DNA from: Klebsiella oxytoca
GTDB taxonomy: Bacteria > Pseudomonadota > Gammaproteobacteria > Enterobacterales > Enterobacteriaceae
NCBI RefSeq assembly: GCF_009707385.1
Contig: NZ_CP046115.1
Span: 3,968,001 to 4,032,000 of the forward strand
Reading direction: 5' to 3'
DNA length: 64,000 nucleotides
Shown here: positions 28,701 through 37,326 of the stretch, piece after piece
Layout of the letters: every line of letters begins with the position of its first letter
Numbering within the stretch: position 1 is the first letter of the stretch
The notes under the pieces: generated by a model
The model's input: the letters and a program-made list of their open reading frames with translations, nothing else
What the model was told of the DNA's origin: nothing
The model's database searches: none
Position numbers and translations under genes: made by a program

Positions 28701-30673
28701 ACCGCTTTCTTCTCGCCTTTGGCATCGGCATAAACAATTTCAAAAGCGGCGTTGCCGTTTTCATCCACCACCGGCTGCTTAATCGTGCTGCCGGTGCGAT
28801 AGTCGTAAACCTCTTTCAGAGCGAATTCCGGACGAATGCCCGGTAGCGCATCGGCAGGCCAGATTGGCTGCCTGACGCTCCGGGTAACCGGACGACCGCC
28901 GGATTCCAGCAGGCTGGCCTGCAGGATCACCTGCAGCGGCGAGTGGCTCTCCTGCCACTGGCTGGCGGCAGTTATTTCGGCATGACCTTGCTCATCGAGC
29001 GTGGTCTCCACCTCATCCAGGCTGCGGGAAAGATTCTCTTCGGCAATATCGCCAAACTGGAAACCTGGCAGCGCAGGCACCGCGTCGCGCAGCGGGCGCA
29101 GGAACAGTTTACCCTGTAGCTGGTTGCCGCTGGCCGGTGCGCCGTACAGATAAGCGCCGGTTACGGCAAAGTTCACATCATCAGCGGGCGCAACGGGCGT
29201 ACTTTGCGGCGTAAGATTCAGCGCCATACGCTCAGGCATAAAATCTTCGACGTGGAAATCCCACTCGCGCGGCTGGTTATCACCGGTGCTGGCGCGAATG
29301 TGCCACATTCCGGTCGCCGCGCCGCTATCAAGCGGATAAGTAAACTGGTACAGGCCGTTTACCGGCTTGCTTACCGTTGAACGAATAACCTGGCCGTCCG
29401 GCTGCACCACTTCCAGCTTCACCGGCTGCTCGGGAAGCGGCTTACCGTCGCTATCGCGCAGCAGGGCGTTGAGGATCACTGTTTCACCCGGGCGATAGAG
29501 ATCCCGCGGGCCAAACATAAATAGCTGCTTTGTGAATCCCGGCGCGCCGGCAATAGAAAACTCCGCCAGATCCAGCGCCGGCAGTTTGAGATCCAGTAGC
29601 GTAGTTTGCCCGTCCTTACGCGCCAGCAGCAGCGCTGCGTCTTTATCCGTTTGCAGCGTAACGTGACCCTGAGCGTCGCTTTTCGCCTGGGCCAGGGTTT
29701 GCCCTTTGGCGTTCAGTAGCTGAACATCGATACCGGACTGCGCCGCGCCGTTTTCCAGGCTCTGAGTAAAGACATCCAGCCGGTTGTGATAGCGGTGCGC
29801 TGACACGCCGATATCGCTGAGGGTGAACAAGGTTGCGGCGTTGCTGTAGCTGTAGTGGCCCGCCTGATTCATTACCGCGATATAGACGCCAGGCTCCTGA
29901 AGAGGTTTGATATCCGCCAGCGGCAGCAGCAGTTTTTCACGCGTATTGCGCGCGGGATTAAGGTCAAAACGGCCGGTGTAGACCAGATCGGCCATCTTCA
30001 GCAGCTCGTCCGATTCCCAGTTGCTCAGCGAATTACGGTATTCCCACTGGCTGACGAAGGCCGAAAGTGATTCAGGTTTGATACGGAAAAAGTTAACGTC
30101 GACGTTATCAACATTCAGCGCCATCACCGGCAGTCCGGCCACCACTTTTCCTGGCAGCAGCGAGCCACGGCTGGCAAAGCCGATGCTCGGGGCGATATCG
30201 CGGGTGGTAATGGTTTTTTCAAAGCTGCTGCCAAACGTCGCTTTATTCAGCGCCGCCAGGGTGGGATCCACCGAAACGATCAGCTCGCGCTTTGGCTCAA
30301 GATGGCGGAGCCGCAGCTCTTTAAGATTGGGCGCCAGTTCCCACGCGCCGTCAACTTTGCCGCTCTTTTTATCGACCAGATGTACGCTGCGGGAGAAGTC
30401 CTGATCCGGCTGCAGGGGAATAGAGAAGGTCAGCACCAGCGTCGACGCATCGTCAAGCTGCACTTCAGAGGCATCCAGCAGCGTTAACGCTTTACCCTGG
30501 CTTTTTTCCGCCAGCGCCGCCAGCTGAGCGCTATCCGGCTTCGCGCTCTCTTTTTCCACCGCCGCAGACGCCGCTGGCGCAGTCGCCTGAGGTTTACCGC
30601 TGTCATCACAGCCGGTTAACGATAGCGCGGTGAGTAGCGCCAAAGATAACGCTGCCAAACGAAATGGTTTCAT
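25727..30673 (-). CDS. yfhM: Bacterial alpha-2-macroglobulin lipoprotein (YfhM/ECAM)
   Basis: This is a periplasmic protease-trapping protein thought to guard the cell wall together with PBP1C. The ATG at 30673 gives 1648 residues, close to E. coli (1653); an 86-residue upstream open extension crosses the promoter and is not credible. Seen: signal peptide with lipobox LTGC (Cys22) followed by Asp at +2, the inner-membrane retention signal; multiple macroglobulin beta domains; bait region; and the thioester motif CLEQ at Cys1183 (PYGCLEQTTSG), so it is the thioester-active type. It is the first gene of the yfhM-pbpC operon. Confidence 0.97.
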   Translation of the reverse strand: MKPFRLAALSLALLTALSLTGCDDSGKPQATAPAASAAVEKESAKPDSAQLAALAEKSQGKALTLLDASEVQLDDASTLVLTFSIPLQPDQDFSRSVHLVDKKSGKVDGAWELAPNLKELRLRHLEPKRELIVSVDPTLAALNKATFGSSFEKTITTRDIAPSIGFASRGSLLPGKVVAGLPVMALNVDNVDVNFFRIKPESLSAFVSQWEYRNSLSNWESDELLKMADLVYTGRFDLNPARNTREKLLLPLADIKPLQEPGVYIAVMNQAGHYSYSNAATLFTLSDIGVSAHRYHNRLDVFTQSLENGAAQSGIDVQLLNAKGQTLAQAKSDAQGHVTLQTDKDAALLLARKDGQTTLLDLKLPALDLAEFSIAGAPGFTKQLFMFGPRDLYRPGETVILNALLRDSDGKPLPEQPVKLEVVQPDGQVIRSTVSKPVNGLYQFTYPLDSGAATGMWHIRASTGDNQPREWDFHVEDFMPERMALNLTPQSTPVAPADDVNFAVTGAYLYGAPASGNQLQGKLFLRPLRDAVPALPGFQFGDIAEENLSRSLDEVETTLDEQGHAEITAASQWQESHSPLQVILQASLLESGGRPVTRSVRQPIWPADALPGIRPEFALKEVYDYRTGSTIKQPVVDENGNAAFEIVYADAKGEKKAVSGLQVRLIRERRDYYWNWSDSEGWRSQFDQKDLQEGEESLDLPAGQTAKVSFPVEWGSYRLEVKGPDDVVSSVRFWAGYSWQDNSDGQGAARPDRVTMKLDKPAYRPGDTIKLHIAAPAAGKGYALVESSEGPLWWQEIDVPAEGMDLSIPVDKAWNRHDLYLSTLVIRPGDKSRSATPKRAVGLLHLPLGDENRRLNLALEAPAKMRPNQPLTVKVKASVKDGETPKQVNVLLSAVDSGVLNITDYATPDPWNAFFGQKRYGADIYDIYGQVIEGQGRLAGLRFGGDGDELKRGGKPPVNHVTIIAQQAQPVALDEKGEGAVTLPIGDFNGELRVMAQAWTADDFGSSEEKVIVAAPVIAELNMPRFLASGDTTRLALDLSNLTDKPQTLNVALAASGLLQLEGGEIPPVQLAPGARSTLFVPVRAHQGFGDGQLNATISGLNLPGETFAPMQKQWKLGVRPAFPAQTVNSGAVLQPGESWQAAAEQSQGFSPATLQGQLVFSGKPPLNLARYIRELKAYPYGCLEQTTSGLFPSLYTNAAQLKALGISGDSDEKRRAAVDIGISRLLQMQRDNGGFALWDKEGPEEYWLSAYAMDFLVRAGEQGYSVPANAVNNGNQRLLRYLQEPGLMTVRYSDDAQASRFAAQAYAALVLARQQKAPLGALREIWSRHDQARSGLPLLQLGIAMKLMGDAPRGDEALRLAMATPRQDTNRWLGDYGSELRDDALKLALLEENKLLPEAQNILLSNLADEAYGQRWLSTQESNALFLAGRTLQDLPGSWQAQTSLQGEPLSGEKAQTRNLTGDQLAALQVTNTGQQPLWLRLDSSGYPQVAPQPGGNVLGIERQIFDTHGQQKSLSSLRSGELVLVKLEVTAKRNVPDALVVDLLPAGLELENQNLANSSASLQENGEVVQNLLNQMQQADIQHLEFRDDRFVAAVAINEGQPVTLVYLARAVTPGTYQVPQPQVESMYVPQWRATGAASGPLTVTP

Positions 30674-31086
30674 CCTTCTAACCCCTCGGCCCTGCGGCCA
30701 GATGCATTTAGTGAACACATTATTATGCGTTAATGGCTGAATTACCAATAGCGCTCGCCTGCAATAATGATAGATGTTCGCGGCGAGTCCTTGCCGGGCG
30801 AGGAAGAACGGGAGCGAGTTAATTGAACGAAGTAAATGTACTGCGATTTTTCTTATATCAATATTGAATATCAGCCGCCAGCCATGGGTTTTATTCTGAA
30901 ACCCATGATCTTTAGCCATATAAATTGACAATGAGCATCGTTTCTATTAATTGATGGATATATAAAAGCTTTTATAAATAAAGGCTCCGGCACCGCTATT
31001 CATTTTGCATTCCACGGGTTGCCTGATAGCACAACATCAACTCATCTCATATGACATATATGAGATAAATAATATGGAAGTTATTT
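30674..31086. other. Divergent intergenic region between yfhM and the transporter gene (413 bases)
   Basis: No protein gene is supported. It serves leftward yfhM and the rightward transporter. It contains three perfect dyads: 30883-30907 (CATGGGTTT pairing with AAACCCATG over a 7-base loop), a 16-base palindrome at 30961-30976 (TATAAAAGCTTTTATA), and the 23-base dyad at 31044-31066 described separately. The right half is distinctly AT-rich, unlike the flanking yfhM sequence. Confidence 0.65.
31044..31066. promoter_or_regulatory. Palindromic operator candidate before the transporter/amidohydrolase pair
   Basis: A perfect inverted repeat with 9-base arms (ATCTCATAT and ATATGAGAT) around GACAT ends 20 bases before the transporter ATG. 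Its position and symmetry fit a repressor or activator operator for a dimeric regulator. No regulator gene is adjacent, so the factor would have to be encoded elsewhere. Confidence 0.5.
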
Positions 31087-32298
31087 ATGTCTCAGATGGT
31101 GGCATTGTCGATTATTATTTTAATTCTTTATATCGGTGACGTTGTTTCTACCCGTACAAAAGCCTGGATACCTTCGGTATTTGTCTGCGCGGTATTGTTT
31201 CTCATTGGTTACTGGACATTTTTTCCTGAGGATATAATCAGCCGGGCAGGGATCACCACGCCGGTTGCCATAATGCTGATGTATCTGTTAATCACCAACA
31301 TGGGCACCCTGCTGTCGCTTAAAGAGCTGGCCCAGCAGTGGAAGACCGTTGTTATCTCACTCGCCGGCATTGCCGGAATAGCGGCGAGCGTTTTTGCAGT
31401 ATGTATGGTGCTGTTCGACCGTAATACCGCGCTGGTGACCATTCCTCCGCTAGTTGGCGGCATCGTCTCCTCGCTGATTATGTCGCAAGGAGCAAGCAAC
31501 GCGGGCCTGATCGATCTGTCGGTATTTGCCATTTTGATTTACGTCATGCAAGGGTTTGCCGGATATCCGCTGACCGCGATCATGCTGCAGCGCGAAGGTA
31601 AAACGCTGCTTGCCCGTTACCGCAGCGGCGAGCACCACCACGATGATATGGTAGCTGAGCACGCAATGCCCGGCGTTGGGGAAGAGAAAATGCCGCGCCT
31701 GTTCAGCAAAATACCCGGCAGCTATAACAGTAACTACTTTAAATTCCTGCGTCTGGCGCTGGTTGGCTGTCTGGCCTGGTTTGTTGCCGACCTTGCAAAG
31801 CCGATAGTCAATATCAGCCCGTTCGTACTGTGTCTGTTTTTTGGCGTGGTATTTACTTCATTAGGTTTTCTCGAAAAACATACCCTGCAAAAGGCTAACG
31901 GCTTTGGCTTCGCCATTATGGCGTTAATGCTTTTTATCTTTGATACATTAAATAAAGCGACCCCGGAAATGCTGCTGCGCCTGCTTTTCCCAATGGTGGT
32001 ATTAATCGCCACGGCGGTTGTTGGTATGTTTATCGTCTCCTGGCTGGCTGGGAAACTGCTTGGCGTCAGCGGTCCGATGTCATTCGCCATCTCGTTGACC
32101 GCGCTGTATGGTTTCCCGGCCGACTACATTATTACCAACGAGGCCATCAACGCCCTCACCCTCGATGAAAAAGAGCGTCAAATGCTGACTCACCATATGC
32201 TGGGTCCGATGCTGGTCGGCGGATTCGTTTCCGTGACCATGGTTTCGGTGGTGTTAGCCGGAATACTGGTCGGCTACCTGACGCCGATTGCCGGTTGA
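31087..32298 (+). CDS. Multi-spanning inner-membrane transporter of unknown substrate
   Basis: This 403-residue protein is almost entirely hydrophobic, with about ten to eleven predicted spans. A hydrophilic, histidine-containing loop at about 175-210 (YRSGEHHHDDMVAEH) divides it in two. Gly-rich stretches in both halves (PPLVGGIVSSLIMSQGAS and LTALYGFPADYIITNEAIN) suggest an inverted-repeat carrier of the GltS/carboxylate type, but I do not recognise the family with confidence. The following gene encodes an M20 amidohydrolase 35 bases downstream, so uptake of an N-acylated or otherwise blocked amino acid or short peptide is a reasonable inference. A weak GGAAG ribosome site precedes the ATG. 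Confidence 0.75.
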   Translation: MSQMVALSIIILILYIGDVVSTRTKAWIPSVFVCAVLFLIGYWTFFPEDIISRAGITTPVAIMLMYLLITNMGTLLSLKELAQQWKTVVISLAGIAGIAASVFAVCMVLFDRNTALVTIPPLVGGIVSSLIMSQGASNAGLIDLSVFAILIYVMQGFAGYPLTAIMLQREGKTLLARYRSGEHHHDDMVAEHAMPGVGEEKMPRLFSKIPGSYNSNYFKFLRLALVGCLAWFVADLAKPIVNISPFVLCLFFGVVFTSLGFLEKHTLQKANGFGFAIMALMLFIFDTLNKATPEMLLRLLFPMVVLIATAVVGMFIVSWLAGKLLGVSGPMSFAISLTALYGFPADYIITNEAINALTLDEKERQMLTHHMLGPMLVGGFVSVTMVSVVLAGILVGYLTPIAG

Positions 32299-32333
32299 GC
32301 GCGTTGAATGTTTAGCAAATTATGGAGCTATTA

Positions 32334-33518
32334 ATGATTAACCCTGCCATAAGCGAAATTATCACCAGAGAAGAACCGGCGATGATCGCTTTTCGCCGCG
32401 ACCTGCACGCCCATCCTGAACTCCCCTGGGAAGAGAAACGCACCACGGATCGCATCGCCGAAGCGCTGGAAGCCATTGGTATCCCTTATCGGCGAACTCA
32501 TCCCACCGGTATTATCGCCGACATCATCGGCGGTCAGCCGGGTAAAACCGTGGCTCTGCGCGCGGATATTGATGCTCTACCGGTACTGGAGCTCAACGAC
32601 CAGCTTGGCTATAAATCGCAGACCACGGGAAAAATGCACGCCTGCGGTCATGACGCCCACACCGCGATGCTGCTGACCGCGGCTCATGCCTTGTATGAAG
32701 TGCGCGAGCAGCTTGCGGGCAACGTCAGGCTGATCTTTCAGCCTGCAGAAGAGATTGCCGAAGGGGCGAAGGCGATGATTCAACAGGGGGCTATCGATAA
32801 CGTGGATAACGTTTTCGGGATGCATATCTGGTCAGGCACGCCGTCCGGCAAAATCTCCTGCAACGTTGGCTCCTCCTTTGCGTCAGCGGATTTGCTGAAG
32901 GTCACGTTCCGCGGCCGCGGTGGTCATGGGTCGATGCCGGAGGCCTGTATCGACGCAGCAGTGGTCGCTTCCGCTTTCGTTATGAATCTCCAGTCAATCG
33001 TGGCGCGCGAGACTTCTCCGCTGGAGTCTGCGGTAGTGACTATCGGCAGAATGGAGGTTGGCACGCGCTTTAACGTCATTGCCGAAAACGCCGTACTTGA
33101 CGGTACCGTACGCTGTTTCAGTCTTGCCGCACGTCAGCGTCTGGAAGCGGCAATTACGCGCTACGCCGAGCATACCGCCGCCGTTTACGGCGCCACCGCT
33201 CAGGTTGACTACTGCTACGGTACGCTGCCGGTCATCAACGAAGAGCGCAGCGCGCTGCTGGCACAGTCGGTTATTCGCGATACGTTTGGCGAGGGCGTCC
33301 TTTTTAGCGAAAAGCCAACCACCGGCGGAGAAGATTTCAGCTTTTATATGGAAAATATTCCCGGCGCCTTCGCGCTGCTCGGCTCAGGCAATAAAGATAA
33401 AGGCAGCGACTACGCGCACCACCACGGCTGCTTTAATATCGATGAGCAGGTGATGAAAAGCGGTGCTGAACTTTACGCGCAGTACGCATGGCGCTATCTG
33501 CGGCAAAGTCAGTTTTAA
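32334..33518 (+). CDS. M20-family amidohydrolase (hippurate hydrolase/N-acyl amino acid deacylase type)
   Basis: This cytosolic metal-dependent amidohydrolase probably releases an amino acid from an N-acyl or related conjugate. I use the ATG at 32334 (MINPAISEII, 394 residues) because GGAG lies six bases before it; an ATG at 32322 adds four residues. Seen: RRDLHAHPEL, the first metal motif CGHDAHTAML (Cys104, His106), the acid FQPAEEIAEGA (about 136-146), the lid/dimerisation domain (FRGRGGHGSMP) and a late GGEDFSFYM motif. These fit the HipO/AbgA/IAA-amino-acid hydrolase subgroup. The substrate is not set by sequence alone. It forms an apparent two-gene operon with the transporter. Confidence 0.88.
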   Translation: MINPAISEIITREEPAMIAFRRDLHAHPELPWEEKRTTDRIAEALEAIGIPYRRTHPTGIIADIIGGQPGKTVALRADIDALPVLELNDQLGYKSQTTGKMHACGHDAHTAMLLTAAHALYEVREQLAGNVRLIFQPAEEIAEGAKAMIQQGAIDNVDNVFGMHIWSGTPSGKISCNVGSSFASADLLKVTFRGRGGHGSMPEACIDAAVVASAFVMNLQSIVARETSPLESAVVTIGRMEVGTRFNVIAENAVLDGTVRCFSLAARQRLEAAITRYAEHTAAVYGATAQVDYCYGTLPVINEERSALLAQSVIRDTFGEGVLFSEKPTTGGEDFSFYMENIPGAFALLGSGNKDKGSDYAHHHGCFNIDEQVMKSGAELYAQYAWRYLRQSQF

Positions 33519-33524
33519 CCGACA

Positions 33525-33548
33525 TTCCCCCGAGTCGGTTCGGGGGAA
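33525..33548 (+). terminator. Hairpin downstream of the amidohydrolase gene
   Basis: The stem TTCCCCCG/CGGGGGAA spans 33525-33548, seven bases after the stop codon. The following ATATCAC lacks a T-run, so it may be a weak or Rho-assisted terminator or an mRNA-stabilising hairpin. Confidence 0.5.
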
Positions 33549-33642
33549 ATATCACATTCCCGCCGCATCCTCTTGAAAATGCCTTGTCGATATTGTGAAA
33601 AACAACAACAATCATTCTATTGTTGATGACACGGAGGCACTC

Positions 33643-34488
33643 ATGTCTACCTCGTTTTTTATCGCAGCCGACTGGCTGGCGGAACATATTGATGACCCGG
33701 AAATCCAGATTATCGACGCGCGGATGGCCCCGCCGGGTCAGGAAGATCGCGATGTTAACGCAGAGTATCTGGCAGGCCATATTCCCGGCGCCGTCTTTTT
33801 CGATATCGAAGCCCTCTCCGACCATACCAGCCCGCTGCCGCATATGATGCCGCGCGCTGAAGCGTTTGCCGTCGCGATGCGCGAACTTGGCGTCAGCAGC
33901 GATAAACATCTGGTGGTGTACGATGAAGGTAATCTTTTCTCCGCACCGCGCGCCTGGTGGATGCTGCGTACTTTCGGCGTGGAAAAGGTGTCGATTGTTG
34001 CCGGTGGTCTTGAAGGCTGGCGTCGCGATGAACTCCCGCTGGAACAAGGCCTTCCCGAACTACCGGAAGGTGATTTTGACGGCCGCCTCGATCCGCAGGC
34101 GATCAAGCGTCTGACCGATGTGCTGCTGGTGAGCCATGAAGGATCGGCGCAGATCGTCGATGCTCGTCCTGCCGGTCGCTTTCACGGTCAGGTAGCCGAG
34201 CCCCGCCCGGGCCTGCGCTGCGGGCATATTCCCGGCGCGTTAAACGTTCCCTGGACCGAACTGGTGATTAACGGCGAACTCAAAACAACCGATGAACTCA
34301 ATGAGATTTTTGCTCGCCAGGGCGTCGACTTTGAGCAGCCAATCATTGTCAGCTGCGGTTCAGGCGTAACGGCAGCGGTTGTATTACTGGCGCTCACAAC
34401 CCTGGGCGTTAACGGCGTTAGCCTGTATGACGGCTCCTGGAGCGAATGGGGCGCACGGGCAGATTTGCCGATTGAACCGCTGCAGTAG
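33643..34488 (+). CDS. sseA: 3-mercaptopyruvate sulfurtransferase
   Basis: SseA transfers sulfur from 3-mercaptopyruvate to thiophilic acceptors. The ATG at 33643 gives 281 residues, the E. coli length, with GGAGG just upstream; the frame opens 48 bases earlier, but that part is not conserved. Two rhodanese domains are seen, the second with the catalytic Cys238 in VSCGSGVTA, the six-residue loop typical of mercaptopyruvate sulfurtransferases. A CAACAAT/ATTGTTG dyad at 33606-33625 lies in the leader. Confidence 0.97.
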   Translation: MSTSFFIAADWLAEHIDDPEIQIIDARMAPPGQEDRDVNAEYLAGHIPGAVFFDIEALSDHTSPLPHMMPRAEAFAVAMRELGVSSDKHLVVYDEGNLFSAPRAWWMLRTFGVEKVSIVAGGLEGWRRDELPLEQGLPELPEGDFDGRLDPQAIKRLTDVLLVSHEGSAQIVDARPAGRFHGQVAEPRPGLRCGHIPGALNVPWTELVINGELKTTDELNEIFARQGVDFEQPIIVSCGSGVTAAVVLLALTTLGVNGVSLYDGSWSEWGARADLPIEPLQ

Positions 34489-34495
34489 ACGGAAC

Positions 34496-34517
34496 AACGG
34501 GGGCAAAAGCCCCCGTT
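34496..34517. terminator. Bidirectional terminator between sseA and sseB
   Basis: A perfect stem AACGGGGGC/GCCCCCGTT (34496-34517) is followed rightward by ATTTTT and lies between convergent sseA and sseB, whose stops are only 33 bases apart. It serves sseA clearly and could serve sseB. Confidence 0.85.
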
Positions 34518-34521
34518 ATTT

Positions 34522-35298
34522 TTAGATAATTCGATTCTGCTTAAAGTCGCGCAGAAAGCTGCCCCAGCGCTTTTCATAGAACGGCGTAATGTGGGCAATC
34601 ATAAAGTGGCTGATCCCCTTCTCCCCCTCCACCACCTGGCAGATATCAATCGGCTCGTCGCCGGGAAGCGTATCGGTTGCTACGCTGCCGGTAGCCTGGA
34701 TAACCTCTTCGATATCGCCTTCCGCTTCAATGCCAATCAGCAGATTAGCCGGCGCATCGGCGCTGTCCTTAATTGAACATATAAACGCGCGCTTCACCGT
34801 TTTCAGCGTTTTAAACAGCGTGGTCAGTGAATCCACCATCTGCGCGGGCGGCTCGGCGACTTCAGACAGCAGCAGCGACTCCCCGCCTTCGAGTACGGTC
34901 TGAGTGCTGAGCGGGCTGCCCTCTTCCCCCAGCAGGTGGCTAATCTCGCGCGGCGCAAACTCTTTGCCGGTAGGTAGTTTGGCGTTGAGATAGAGCGTCT
35001 CGCCAAGAGTCATAGCGAACAGCGTACGTACCGGCATCACCACGAAAGACTGTTCATTTTCAACGGCCTGCTGTAGCGCTTCCAGCGAGGAGAAAAAAGG
35101 AATGACCGAGGTACCGTCATCTTTTTCCCAATGCTGCAAATCCAGCACGCTATCTTCAACAACCTGCTCGCCCTGCGCGGCGGCCCCCGGAACCCAAACG
35201 GAGGATTCCAGCAAGGTACGGAAAAACGCCGGACGATGGCCTGGCTCGATAGCCGCCTTTTCCAGCAGGGTTTCTAGCTCATTTTTAGTTTCGGACAT
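34522..35298 (-). CDS. sseB: Enhanced serine sensitivity protein SseB
   Basis: SseB is named for the serine-sensitivity phenotype seen when it is over-expressed in E. coli; the molecular function is unclear. The 258 residues equal the E. coli length. There is an N-terminal SseB domain (about 10-130, VWVPGAAAQGEQ..., FFSSLEALQQAVE) and a C-terminal SseB-C domain (LFKTLKTVKRAF...). No signal peptide or membrane span is seen. It is downstream of pepB, separated by a REP pair. Confidence 0.96.
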   Translation of the reverse strand: MSETKNELETLLEKAAIEPGHRPAFFRTLLESSVWVPGAAAQGEQVVEDSVLDLQHWEKDDGTSVIPFFSSLEALQQAVENEQSFVVMPVRTLFAMTLGETLYLNAKLPTGKEFAPREISHLLGEEGSPLSTQTVLEGGESLLLSEVAEPPAQMVDSLTTLFKTLKTVKRAFICSIKDSADAPANLLIGIEAEGDIEEVIQATGSVATDTLPGDEPIDICQVVEGEKGISHFMIAHITPFYEKRWGSFLRDFKQNRII

Positions 35299-35318
35299 AG
35301 TTTCGCTACTTCAAAATC

Positions 35319-35385
35319 GCCCGGCGGCGCTACGCTCGCACGGGCCCACGAGTTTTTCAGCCGGGTAAGCGCAGCGCCACCCGGC
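35319..35385. repeat. Pair of inverted REP elements (BIME) between sseB and pepB
   Basis: Two palindromic units in opposite orientation, GCCCGGCGGCGCTACGCTCG... (35319-35346) and GCCGGGTAAGCGCAGCGCCA... (35360-35385), match the GC-rich REP pattern of Klebsiella-like genomes, with CGCTACGC and GCGCAGCGC cores. They lie in the 95-base gap and would form stem-loops that can protect or end the pepB transcript. Confidence 0.75.
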
Positions 35386-35393
35386 AAGACCCA

Positions 35394-36680
35394 TTACTCT
35401 GCCGTCAGCAGGTTGGCAATGGTACGCACGCCGAGGCCGGTCGCGCCCGCCGACCACTGCTCAACGGCAGATTTGCGGTAGGTTGCCGAACAGTCGATAT
35501 GCAGCCAGCCCTGGTGATAGTTTTCCACGAAATGCGACAGAAAGCCCGCTGCGGTGCTGGCGCCCGCCGGATAGGCCGCGCTGCCGGTGTTGTTCAGTTC
35601 AGCAAAGTTAGACGGCAGCTGGCTGCGGTGGAACTCAGCCAGCGGCAGGCGCCAGAAGGCTTCGTTCTCAGCCTGCGCGCTCGCCAGCAGGCGATTCGCC
35701 AGCTTGTCGTCAAAGCTGAACAGGGCGTGATAATCATTGCCCAGCGCGGTTTTCGCGGCGCCGGTCAGCGTGGCGGCATCGATAATTAACTCAGGCTTTT
35801 GCGCAGAAGCATCGATCAGACCATCCGCCAGCACCAGGCGACCTTCAGCATCGGTATTCATAATCTCTACGGTTTTGCCGTTGCGATAGTGAATAATATC
35901 GCCAAGTTTGAAGGCATTACCGCTAATCAGGTTATCGGCACAGCACAGATACAGCTTCACGCGCTTGTTCAGACCACGCGAGATAGCGAACGCCAGCGCG
36001 CCGGTTACCGTCGCCGCGCCGCCCATATCGGACTTCATCGAATCCATGAAGGCGCTCTGTTTGATGCTGTATCCGCCGGAGTCAAAGGTAATGCCTTTGC
36101 CGACCAGACAGGCGTACACCGGCGCTTCTTTGTCACCGGTTGGGTTATAGTCCAGCGCCAGCAGGACCGGCGGACGCTCGGAGCCGCGGCCGACGGTGTG
36201 GAGGCCCAGGTAGTTCTGCTCGCGCAGATCTTCACCCTTGGTGATGCGATAAGAAACGTTATCGCAGGCCACGCTGCACAGCAGGTCAACCGCGCGCTGC
36301 GCCAGCTGTTCCGGCCCCAGTTCTTCCGCCGGAGCGTTGATGGTGTCGCGCACCCAGTCAATAATAGTCAGGCGGTTGTCCAGTTCGCTTCTCTGCGCAT
36401 CGTCCAGGTTCGGCCACTCAACTTTGCGGCTGCCTTTTGGCCCTTTATAGCCTGCCCAGAACGCCCATGCCCGATCGGTGTCCCAACCTTCGCCATCAAG
36501 CGCGACATGTTTGATGCCCATGCCGTCAATTTTTCGCGCCGCGCGCTGAATTAAACCGAGGTCATCTTTGCCGTTCAGATGCAGGGTAATACCGTCGTTA
36601 TTAATACTGTAAGACGCTTTTTCTCCCCAGCGCGCATCGGCAGGCTGCACGGTAAGCGTAATTTTCATCACTTCGGTCAT
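35394..36680 (-). CDS. pepB: Aminopeptidase B (peptidase M17)
   Basis: PepB is a cytosolic metallo-aminopeptidase of the leucine aminopeptidase family. The ATG at 36680 ([20 protein letters not shown]) gives 428 residues, near the E. coli 427, with AAGGATAATG upstream. The C-terminal catalytic domain contains [15 protein letters not shown] (metal/catalytic lysine), MKSDMGGAA and the family signature [14 protein letters not shown]. It is downstream of iscX, separated by a hairpin. Confidence 0.97.
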   Translation of the reverse strand: MTEVMKITLTVQPADARWGEKASYSINNDGITLHLNGKDDLGLIQRAARKIDGMGIKHVALDGEGWDTDRAWAFWAGYKGPKGSRKVEWPNLDDAQRSELDNRLTIIDWVRDTINAPAEELGPEQLAQRAVDLLCSVACDNVSYRITKGEDLREQNYLGLHTVGRGSERPPVLLALDYNPTGDKEAPVYACLVGKGITFDSGGYSIKQSAFMDSMKSDMGGAATVTGALAFAISRGLNKRVKLYLCCADNLISGNAFKLGDIIHYRNGKTVEIMNTDAEGRLVLADGLIDASAQKPELIIDAATLTGAAKTALGNDYHALFSFDDKLANRLLASAQAENEAFWRLPLAEFHRSQLPSNFAELNNTGSAAYPAGASTAAGFLSHFVENYHQGWLHIDCSATYRKSAVEQWSAGATGLGVRTIANLLTAE

Positions 36681-36701
36681 TATCATTATCCTTCTTAGCA
36701 A

Positions 36702-36725
36702 ACGGGCCGCCGTATGGCAGCCCGT
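36702..36725 (-). terminator. Hairpin between iscX and pepB
   Basis: The dyad ACGGGC...GCCCGT (36702-36725) includes internal GCC/GGC pairing. On the leftward transcript it is followed by TTGCTAAG, so it may be a weak terminator or processing signal that separates the isc operon from pepB. Confidence 0.5.
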
Positions 36726-36787
36726 AAAGTTCTTTCGCCCGTTGATTTATCCGGCTGATAACCACCGAGTAAATCATTACGCGAAAA

Positions 36788-36988
36788 TTATTCGGCTTCG
36801 TCTAACCAGACTAACAGAATCGCCTCAAGAATTTTTTCATTGGATGCGTTCGGATCGTCATCAAACTCTTCCAGATCGCAAATCCACTGATGCAGATCGG
36901 TGAAGCGAACGGTTTTCGGATCGAGATCCGGGAAAGCGTCGTACAGCGCTTCACCGATTTCACGACTATCGGTCCATTTCAGTCCCAT
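36788..36988 (-). CDS. iscX: Fe-S cluster assembly protein IscX
   Basis: IscX (YfhJ) is a small acidic adaptor that binds IscS and iron and modulates the rate of cluster assembly. The 66 residues equal the E. coli length. It is rich in Asp and Glu ([14 protein letters not shown]) and folds as a small winged-helix. It starts one base past the fdx stop and is the last gene of the isc operon. Confidence 0.98.
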   Translation of the reverse strand: MGLKWTDSREIGEALYDAFPDLDPKTVRFTDLHQWICDLEEFDDDPNASNEKILEAILLVWLDEAE

Positions 36989-36989
36989 A

Positions 36990-37325
36990 TTAATGCTCGC
37001 GTGCGTGGTTGATGGTGTAACGCGGAATTTCGATGACCAAATCTTCGTCGGTCACCCGCGCCTGGCAGCTCAGACGGCTGTCGGGCTCCAGCCCCCAGGC
37101 CTTATCCAGCATGTCGTCTTCATCTTCGGTACTTTCAGCCAGCGAGTCAAAGCCTTCGCGCACGATGCAGTGGCAGGTGGTACAGGCGCAGGATTTTTCG
37201 CAGGCATGCTCAATCTCGATACCGCTACGCAGAGCGGCATCAAGAATGGTTTCACCGCTCTCAGCTTCCACAACTACGCCATCCGGACACAGGTCCTGGT
37301 GGGGCAGAAAAACAATTTTTGGCAT
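36990..37325 (-). CDS. fdx: [2Fe-2S] ferredoxin of the isc operon
   Basis: Fdx is the adrenodoxin-type ferredoxin that supplies electrons during cluster assembly on IscU. The 111 residues carry the four cluster ligands Cys42, Cys48, Cys51 ([12 protein letters not shown]) and Cys87 (RLSCQAR). It lies between hscA and iscX with one-base gaps on both sides. Confidence 0.99.
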   Translation of the reverse strand: MPKIVFLPHQDLCPDGVVVEAESGETILDAALRSGIEIEHACEKSCACTTCHCIVREGFDSLAESTEDEDDMLDKAWGLEPDSRLSCQARVTDEDLVIEIPRYTINHAREH

Positions 37326-37326
37326 T

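Noticed and set aside
30674..30931. An 86-codon extension of yfhM
   Set aside because: It would bury the lipoprotein signal peptide with its LTGC lipobox in the middle of the protein.
34489..34521. Search for a RyfA-like RNA between sseA and sseB, where E. coli carries one
   Set aside because: The gap is only 33 bases and is filled by the bidirectional terminator, so there is no room for it.
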